Shown here: positions 6,396 to 8,076 of the stretch, piece by piece
Position numbering within the stretch: position 1 is the stretch's first letter
How the letters are laid out: every line of letters starts with the position of its first letter
From: Tepidisphaeraceae bacterium
Lineage (GTDB): Bacteria > Planctomycetota > Phycisphaerae > Tepidisphaerales > Tepidisphaeraceae
Assembly (NCBI GenBank): GCA_025450555.1
Contig: JANWHF010000337.1
Coordinates: forward strand, 1-8,076
Reading direction: 5' to 3'
Length of the DNA: 8,076 bases
The notes under the pieces: model-generated
The model's input: the letters and a program-made list of their open reading frames with translations, nothing else
What the model was told of the DNA's origin: nothing
Database searches by the model: none
Translations under genes and position numbers: made by a program

Positions 6396-7412
6396 TCATC
6401 TCTGTAAAGCAACCCTGAGCGGCTGAAGCTGCTTTTCGTAATTTCGCCACCGCCCCACCGATCGGCTATCAATTGGTTGACGAACAACACATTGGGAGTT
6501 CCAAGGAAGCCCAAGGAACTCCAAAATTCCGCTCGCCTGGGATTGTGGATCCTCAACCATTGACTCGTGTGAGACTTCGCGAATCGGATGATCCAGAACC
6601 TGCTTCCAATGATCCATCAGCCGACGATATTGACGATAGAAGTGACCCAGCGCCATTAGGTCGGCAGCGAATTCATGGCCGACGCCAGGGTCGGCGAGGT
6701 AGCAGGACAGACAGGTATCCAGCGGGTCGCGCACACAATGGATCACGCGCGAATCGGGAAACAGCCTCGAGATCAGTCCCACGTTTAGGAAGTTGAGCGG
6801 CGTTCTGTCGATGATGCGGCTGGCTTGCGGATTGAGTGCGATGAACGGTCGAAGATACCGGCTGGCCAGTTCGTCGAGAACCGCGAGGCTGCATCGCCGC
6901 AAATCAAGAGTTTGTCGCTCTTTGTCGGGCGAGCGCTCCAGTAACGAGTGCTCGATCTGAGCAATCCAGTTGAGTTCTCCCGCATCATGCACCATCGGAT
7001 GCGAAGCCAGTATCTCTCCCACGAGACTTGTTCCCGATTGTGGCATCCCGATGATGAAGATCGGCCTGTCAAAGGTTTCGCTGGCGCGCGCCAGACAGCG
7101 AAGAATGGGTCGCGTAAACAGCTCAATCTTTTCATCGACGAGCCGTTCGATTCTGCGCGGGTCGTACTGCACATGCCGCTCTTGATGGGCCAGGCGCGCC
7201 TGGGCAAAAGCTTCATCGTAACGTTCGAGGCGATCCAGCAAATTTGCCGCGGCAAAGTGCAGTGAAGAGCGCGCCTGCGCCGAATCCACTGGACTGGCCA
7301 AAGTTCGCTGGACGCCCGCCAGCGCATCTTCCAACGCTGCCTTGGAATGACTGAGCCCTTGGTGTGTCTGAGGCAAAGGATCGTTGCGCTTCTCAGCGCC
7401 GCTGTCTTCCAT
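6396..7412 (-). CDS. Truncated, motif-degenerate sulfotransferase paralogue (ST4)
   Basis: The product has 338 residues, about 150 shorter than its neighbours because most of the TPR superhelix is missing. Only one helical hairpin unit (about 45-80) is kept before the sulfotransferase fold. The frame is intact with no stop or frameshift, but key sites differ. The PAPS loop is G-M-P-Q-S-G-T-S with Gln125 in place of Arg. The conserved Lys is Arg203 (I-I-D-R-T-P). After Cys308 about 16 residues are missing, including the T-A-S motif, leaving V-R-Q-P-I and S-V-G-R-W. Kept are Glu146 (D-A-G-E) and the 3'-phosphate site Arg228...Ser236 (R-D-P-L-D-T-C-L-S). It may bind PAP(S) weakly, act as a pseudo-enzyme partner of ST1-ST3, or be a decaying copy. 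It is the first gene of the array, 134 bp after the CARDB-like gene and beyond a terminator. Confidence 0.82.
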   Translation of the reverse strand: MEDSGAEKRNDPLPQTHQGLSHSKAALEDALAGVQRTLASPVDSAQARSSLHFAAANLLDRLERYDEAFAQARLAHQERHVQYDPRRIERLVDEKIELFTRPILRCLARASETFDRPIFIIGMPQSGTSLVGEILASHPMVHDAGELNWIAQIEHSLLERSPDKERQTLDLRRCSLAVLDELASRYLRPFIALNPQASRIIDRTPLNFLNVGLISRLFPDSRVIHCVRDPLDTCLSCYLADPGVGHEFAADLMALGHFYRQYRRLMDHWKQVLDHPIREVSHESMVEDPQSQASGILEFLGLPWNSQCVVRQPIDSRSVGRWRNYEKQLQPLRVALQR

Positions 7413-7486
7413 TGGTCGTCAATTATAGATGGGTCAGAGCAAATGGCACCGCGCTCCTCGCAAGGATGGTTTGATCCCAAATGATA

Positions 7487-7514
7487 GAAGGCCCGGCAAT
7501 GCTGCCGGGCCTTC
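7487..7514 (-). terminator. Hairpin terminator after the CARDB-like gene
   Basis: GAAGGCCCGGCA and TGCCGGGCCTTC form a perfect 12-bp GC-rich stem around the 4-base loop ATGC, starting 32 bases past the stop of the minus-strand gene at 7547. The tract after the stem on that strand (TATCATTTG) is only weakly T-rich, so termination may be partial. It separates the upstream gene from the sulfotransferase array. Confidence 0.65.
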
Positions 7515-7546
7515 AAGATTCTCATCAGGGTCACATCGACTGCTGA

Positions 7547-8076
7547 TTAAACCGTAAAGGTGTTGGCGCTGAACACCGTATTGCTCGTGAAGTTGATTCC
7601 GTTGAAACCGGCAAGCGGGTTCAGCGTGATCGCCAGGCGGTACGTCCCGGAGCTAATGGTGCCCGGCACAAATCGCAGGTGAACCGTCCCGCTCTTGCCC
7701 GGCTGGATGCTCACATGCACTGGAGACACGGTCGCAACGGTCTGCGCTGTTGAATCAAGCGTCGTTCCGCTGGTCGCCTGCAATTGAATCGTCAGCGTTC
7801 CCTTGGCGGCAACGTTCCCGATGTTCTGAACCTTGAACGTCAGTGTCGTCTTCTTACCTGCGACAATTGCCGGAGCGACTCCGTTCCACAGGTTATTTAG
7901 ATCGACAAACGGAGCGGCGACGTTGACCTCGGTAGTCGTTGCATTGGTGCCAATCTGTCCCTGGCCATTGTCGGCTTGGACGACGATGAAGTAATCGCCA
8001 ACGATGGTGGGATATCGCCATTTGTTGATCGCGATCGTCGCGCTCTTGCCGTTCTTGAGGTTCACCTTCTTGGACA
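7547..8076 (-). CDS. CARDB/Ig-like beta-sandwich protein, C-terminal part
   Basis: The frame is open to the window edge and ends at TAA 7547-7549; about 176 residues are visible. The GTG at 8063-8065 is an internal Val codon, not a start, because the frame continues upstream. The visible part has alternating hydrophobic strands rich in Thr, Asn, Gly and Val. A segment beginning P-F-V-D-L, followed by T-T-L-T-F-K-V-Q-N-I-G-N and later G-T-Y-R-L-A-I-T-L-N-P, is the layout of a CARDB (cell-adhesion-related, bacterial) domain. A preceding strand pair (G-D-Y-F-I-V-V-Q-A-D) looks like the end of another such unit. These domains are usually found in secreted or surface proteins. No sorting signal or membrane anchor is seen at the C-terminus (F-S-A-N-T-F-T-V). 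The upstream domains and the function are outside the window. Confidence 0.72.
   Translation of the reverse strand, partial: SKKVNLKNGKSATIAINKWRYPTIVGDYFIVVQADNGQGQIGTNATTTEVNVAAPFVDLNNLWNGVAPAIVAGKKTTLTFKVQNIGNVAAKGTLTIQLQATSGTTLDSTAQTVATVSPVHVSIQPGKSGTVHLRFVPGTISSGTYRLAITLNPLAGFNGINFTSNTVFSANTFTV

Noticed and set aside
7422..7427. Perfect TATAAT on the minus strand just before ST4
   Set aside because: It ends only 9 bases before the ATG and no acceptable -35 lies 16-18 bp upstream. It would need a nearly leaderless transcript, so it is left as a possibility only.
6785..7534. Minus-strand open frame of 249 codons overlapping ST4 in another frame
   Set aside because: The product is Arg/Ser/Trp/Cys-rich with no domain, and the other frame carries all the sulfotransferase motifs.
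8063..8065. GTG as the start of the CARDB-like gene
   Set aside because: The frame stays open to the window edge and the domain clearly extends upstream, so this is an internal Val codon.

Overview
The window looks like chromosomal DNA from a free-living, moderately GC-rich bacterium. A member of the Planctomycetota, perhaps the Phycisphaerae side, is my best guess. That rests on three things: several TPR-sulfotransferase paralogues together, a CARDB-like surface or secreted protein, and minus-strand genes without Shine-Dalgarno sites. This is inference; no taxonomic marker is present.

Left part (1-1553, + strand): a compact sugar-catabolism operon. It holds the 3' end of a TIM-barrel sugar-phosphate isomerase/epimerase-like gene (1-141), an RbsD/FucU-family sugar mutarotase (144-590), and an aldo/keto reductase closely resembling L-galactose/L-fucose dehydrogenases (612-1553). 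A mutarotase beside an anomer-selective sugar dehydrogenase fits oxidative use of L-fucose, L-galactose or a similar sugar.

Middle part (1557-7412, - strand): four consecutive paralogous sulfotransferases, called here in map order ST1 (1557-3095), ST2 (3210-4703), ST3 (4782-6278) and ST4 (6396-7412). ST1-ST3 are full-length fusions of an N-terminal TPR superhelix to a PAPS-dependent sulfotransferase domain. ST2 and ST3 are a close tandem pair with a constant 1,572-bp offset. ST4 lacks most of the TPR region, has lost the Arg of the 5'-phosphosulfate loop (PRSGT to PQSGT), carries Arg for a conserved Lys, and has a deletion of about 16 residues removing the TAS motif. It is a candidate pseudo-enzyme or regulatory paralogue. 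Transcription runs ST4 to ST1, and the array ends tail-to-tail against the sugar operon with only 3 bp between stop codons.

Right part (7487-8076, - strand): a strong 12-bp-stem hairpin terminator, then the C-terminal part of a beta-rich CARDB-like protein whose start lies outside the window. The terminator separates this gene from the array, so the four sulfotransferases appear to be a self-contained unit. Candidate sigma70-like promoters lie before ST3 and ST1. The sulfate acceptor is unknown. No RNA genes, CRISPR, insertion sequences or gene-free stretches over 300 bp were seen.
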